Below are positions 40,044-41,723 of a stretch of 41,723 nucleotides of DNA, one piece after another. Where the stretch lies: NCBI GenBank assembly GCA_038254365.1, contig JBBSGI010000020.1, positions 1 to 41,723 of the forward strand, written 5' to 3'. The translations under genes were made by a program, and so were the position numbers. The notes under the pieces are model-generated. The model made no database searches, was not told the origin of the DNA, and was given only the letters and a program-made list of their open reading frames with translations. Position 1 is the stretch's first letter. Every line of letters begins with the position of its first letter. The stretch comes from JAWWPG01 sp038254365 (GTDB lineage Bacteria; Actinomycetota; Actinomycetes; Propionibacteriales; Nocardioidaceae).

Positions 40044-41021
40044 CTACTCCAGGAGCCATCTCCGGGCTTCGCTGGCCGCCTGGTCGCCGTAGCCCTGCGC
40101 CATCCTGGCCATGAACTCGCCAGGGGTGAACGAGTACTCCTGGGTGCCCACCCGCTCGACGACGTAGGCAGCGAGCACACAGCCGACCTGGGCCGCGCAC
40201 TCGAGGGTGAGACCCGCCACCATGGCACCGACAAACCCGGCTCGGAACGCGTCGCCGACCCCCGTCGGCTCGACCGCGGTCACACCCGGGAGGGCGGGCA
40301 CGATGACCGGCTCCTCGTCGCGCCGTTCGACGCGCACTCCGGCCGGCCCAAGGGTGACGACCCGGGTGGCTACCCGGGACAGGATGTCGTCACCTGCCCA
40401 GCCGGTCTTCTGCTCGATCAGCGCGGCCTCGTACTCGTTGGACATCAACACCGCCGCGCCCTCGATGAGGCTGCGGATCGTCGGTCCGTCCGACCAGGCG
40501 AGCTGCTGGGACGGGTCGGCGACGAACGGGTAGCCGCGATCTCGGCACTCCTGGCTGTGCCGAAGCATCGCCTCGGGGTCGTTGGGCGCGACGACCACCA
40601 GGTCGAAGCCGCCAATGCGGTCGGCGACCGGGCGGAGCTCGATCTGACGTGCCTCCGACATCGCGCCGGCGTAGAACGAGGCGATCTGGGCATGGGAAGA
40701 GTCTGTGGTGCAGATGAAGCGCGCAGTGTGCTGCGTCTGGGAGTAGTGCAGGGACTCGCAGTCGACCCGGTGACGCTCCAGCCAGGAGCGGTAGTCGTCG
40801 AAGTCCTCACCGACCGCGGCGACCAGGACCGGGGTCTCGCCGAGAGCCCCGAGGCCGAACGCGATGTTGGCGGCGCACCCCCCACGCCGTACCTCGAGAT
40901 CGTCGACGAGGAAGGACAACGCGATCTTGTCGAGCTGCTCGACCACCAGAGAGTCGGCGAACCGGCCCGGGAACGACATCAGATGGTCGGTCGCGACCGA
41001 ACCGGTCACAGCGATGGGCAC
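40044..41021 (-). CDS. cbhK: PfkB-family carbohydrate/nucleoside kinase (CbhK-like)
   Basis: 325-residue ribokinase-fold kinase: VTGSVATDHLMSFPGRF at the start, RRGGCAANIAFGLGALGETPVLVAAVGEDFDDYRSWL (PfkB signature 1), VTLGPAGVRVERR and EPTGVGDAFRAGFVGAM (signature 2, with the catalytic Asp of GVGDAF). Actinobacterial members include adenosine kinase and Rv2202c (CbhK), and the GCAANIAF pattern fits adenosine-kinase-like enzymes; the substrate is not settled. I use GTG 41021, six bases after TAGGGT, over GTG 41027 which would put the hexamer one base from the start. It precedes ctaC by 51 bases. Confidence 0.88.
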   Translation of the reverse strand: MPIAVTGSVATDHLMSFPGRFADSLVVEQLDKIALSFLVDDLEVRRGGCAANIAFGLGALGETPVLVAAVGEDFDDYRSWLERHRVDCESLHYSQTQHTARFICTTDSSHAQIASFYAGAMSEARQIELRPVADRIGGFDLVVVAPNDPEAMLRHSQECRDRGYPFVADPSQQLAWSDGPTIRSLIEGAAVLMSNEYEAALIEQKTGWAGDDILSRVATRVVTLGPAGVRVERRDEEPVIVPALPGVTAVEPTGVGDAFRAGFVGAMVAGLTLECAAQVGCVLAAYVVERVGTQEYSFTPGEFMARMAQGYGDQAASEARRWLLE

Positions 41022-41027
41022 CGGCAC

Positions 41028-41033
41028 ACCCTA
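41028..41033 (-). promoter_or_regulatory. -10 hexamer of the cbhK-like gene
   Basis: TAGGGT on the minus strand, six bases before GTG 41021: leaderless geometry. Confidence 0.5.
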
Positions 41034-41107
41034 CCCATGCGTACGACCGCCGGGCTGAATGTCGGTCAGGACGACTGCTGGTGAAGACCGCCCCCAGCTC
41101 CGCGCGG

Positions 41108-41574
41108 CTACTGCCCCGTCCGGCCGTCGATGCACTCGCGCAGCAGGTCAGCGTGGCCGACGTGGCGGGCGTACTCCTCGATCATGTGCACGATGATGTC
41201 GCGGATCTCGACCTGGTCGCCCTGGTAGGCGAACGTCGCGCCGAGGTCGTCGACGCCGTCGAGGTACTTCTTCGCGTGCGCCAGCTCCCGGTGCCAGCTG
41301 CCCCAGGCGTCGGCCACCACCGCTTCGTCAGCCACGGCGCCGTTGAAGTCGAGGTCGTGGTCGTGCTCGCTGCGGTAGAGGCGCGGCAGATCCGGGTGGG
41401 CCCTCCAGCGCCCGTCGAAACCAGTGGTGCTCCACCCTCCCGAGGTGGCGCACCAGGCCCAGCAGCGACATCGAGGACCGCCTTCTCGCCCACCGCCACG
41501 CTCTCGGTCTCGCGGGGGTCGTCTTCGGGGTCCACCCACATGCCGCGATACTTGCGTGGTCCCTGCTCGCTCAC
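41108..41574 (-). pseudogene. Broken DinB/DUF664-family gene
   Basis: The DUF664 (DinB-like, thiol-dependent) pattern is present but split over three frames. Frame one, from ATG 41574, gives KYRGMWVDPEDDPRETESVAVGEKAVLD. Frame two, from about 41471, gives MSLLGLVRHLGRVEHHWFRRALEG. Frame three, from about 41400 to the TAG at 41108, gives HPDLPRLYRSEHDHDLDFNGAVADEAVV, a WGSWHRELAHAKKYL helix and IVHMIEEYARHVGHADLLRECIDGR. Between the first two blocks roughly two dozen expected residues are missing (a deletion), and the second junction is a simple frameshift. Read errors are possible, but a transposase remnant lies next to it. Confidence 0.75.
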
Positions 41575-41621
41575 GGCGCTACCCCACTGGGCGTTGGATC
41601 GGGCTTAGGGCCCGCGAAGAA

Positions 41622-41723
41622 TCAGTGTGGGTTGGTGTCGGGTGTGTCGGGCGTGTCGGCGGGGTGGACGGTGTAGTTCCATTCGCCGTGGAAGTCGTGG
41701 CGGGTGATGGGTAGGGCGTCGAC
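41622..41723 (-). mobile_element. C-terminal fragment of a transposase (ISAzo13-like?)
   Basis: An open frame running in from the window edge ends at TGA 41622-41624 after ~33 residues containing ITRHDFHGEWNYTVHP and a PDTPDTPDT tail. The HGEWNYT ending resembles, from memory, the C-terminus of ISAzo13/Rhodopirellula-type DDE transposases. Only the last residues are visible, so the IS family is tentative and intactness cannot be judged. It lies 47 bases upstream of the broken DinB gene on the same strand. Confidence 0.45.

Noticed and set aside
39573..41084. Plus-strand 503-codon frame antisense to ctaC and the cbhK-like gene
   Set aside because: No motifs, and the minus-strand genes are certain.

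Overview
This 41.7 kb window is GC-rich chromosomal DNA of an actinobacterium. High-GC codon use, frequent GTG starts, a PASTA Ser/Thr kinase next to an Rv2175c-type regulator, PimB', the QcrCAB/CtaCDEF supercomplex genes and a palindromic SOS box of mycobacterial type all point there. From general gene content I infer a Nocardioides-like or other Propionibacteriales member rather than a mycobacterium, but I cannot prove the genus. From memory, the order metF - polyprenyl synthase - Rv2175c - pknL - aroG - plsC - SRPBCC - pimB - NlpC/P60 - DEDD/UvrC nuclease - trpD - ctaE - qcrCAB - ctaC - cbhK matches M. tuberculosis Rv2172c to Rv2202c, with local insertions and losses. Most of the window is therefore conserved core chromosome, not an island.

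Layout. 1-900: the N-terminal end of an error-prone DnaE-type polymerase with a DUF6504 partner behind a perfect SOS box; the first ~170 bases look like low-quality sequence. 1-4.7 kb: YbaK-type deacylase, methyltransferase, membrane-anchored protein and phytoene-desaturase-like FAD enzyme. 4.7-9.7 kb: metF, a polyprenyl diphosphate synthase, a barstar-like protein, the Rv2175c-like DNA-binding protein and the divergent PASTA kinase. 9.7-15 kb: EamA permease, threonine aldolase, class II DAHP synthase, a seven-unit 21-bp repeat array, a phosphofructokinase with PPi-type residues and PlsC. 15-17 kb: an unknown two-helix membrane protein and a TIGR00300-family enzyme. 17-23.5 kb (minus strand): a cell-envelope and sugar block of NlpC/P60 hydrolase, HExxH peptidase, PimB', two SRPBCC proteins, ROK glucokinase and an EEP-family hydrolase. 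23.7-28.2 kb: Cys4 protein, MOSC protein, NYN-domain protein, DEDDh-UvrC fusion nuclease and a RAM-domain protein. 28.2-31.2 kb: LCP ligase, trpD and a degenerate receiver protein. 31.3-40 kb: the respiratory block ctaE-qcrC-qcrA-qcrB (+) facing an L,D-transpeptidase and ctaC-ctaD-ctaF (-), then a PfkB-family kinase. 41-41.7 kb: a broken DinB/DUF664 gene and a transposase C-terminus at the window edge.

The respiratory genes encode nearly the whole bc1-aa3 supercomplex: di-heme cytochrome cc, Rieske protein, cytochrome b and oxidase subunits I-IV. A second theme is envelope building: PimB', PlsC, LCP, L,D-transpeptidase, NlpC/P60 and a PASTA kinase that could sense it. Many transcripts look leaderless: twelve start codons lie 6-8 bases after a TANNNT-like -10 hexamer, and this settled several starts.

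No CRISPR array, prophage, tRNA, rRNA or convincing new multi-gene system was seen. The most unusual sequence features are a 15-bp x4 repeat that contains the start codons of the DEDDh-UvrC nuclease, the 7 x 21-bp array upstream of aroG, a receiver protein lacking key residues beside trpD, and a doubly frameshifted DinB gene next to a transposase remnant.
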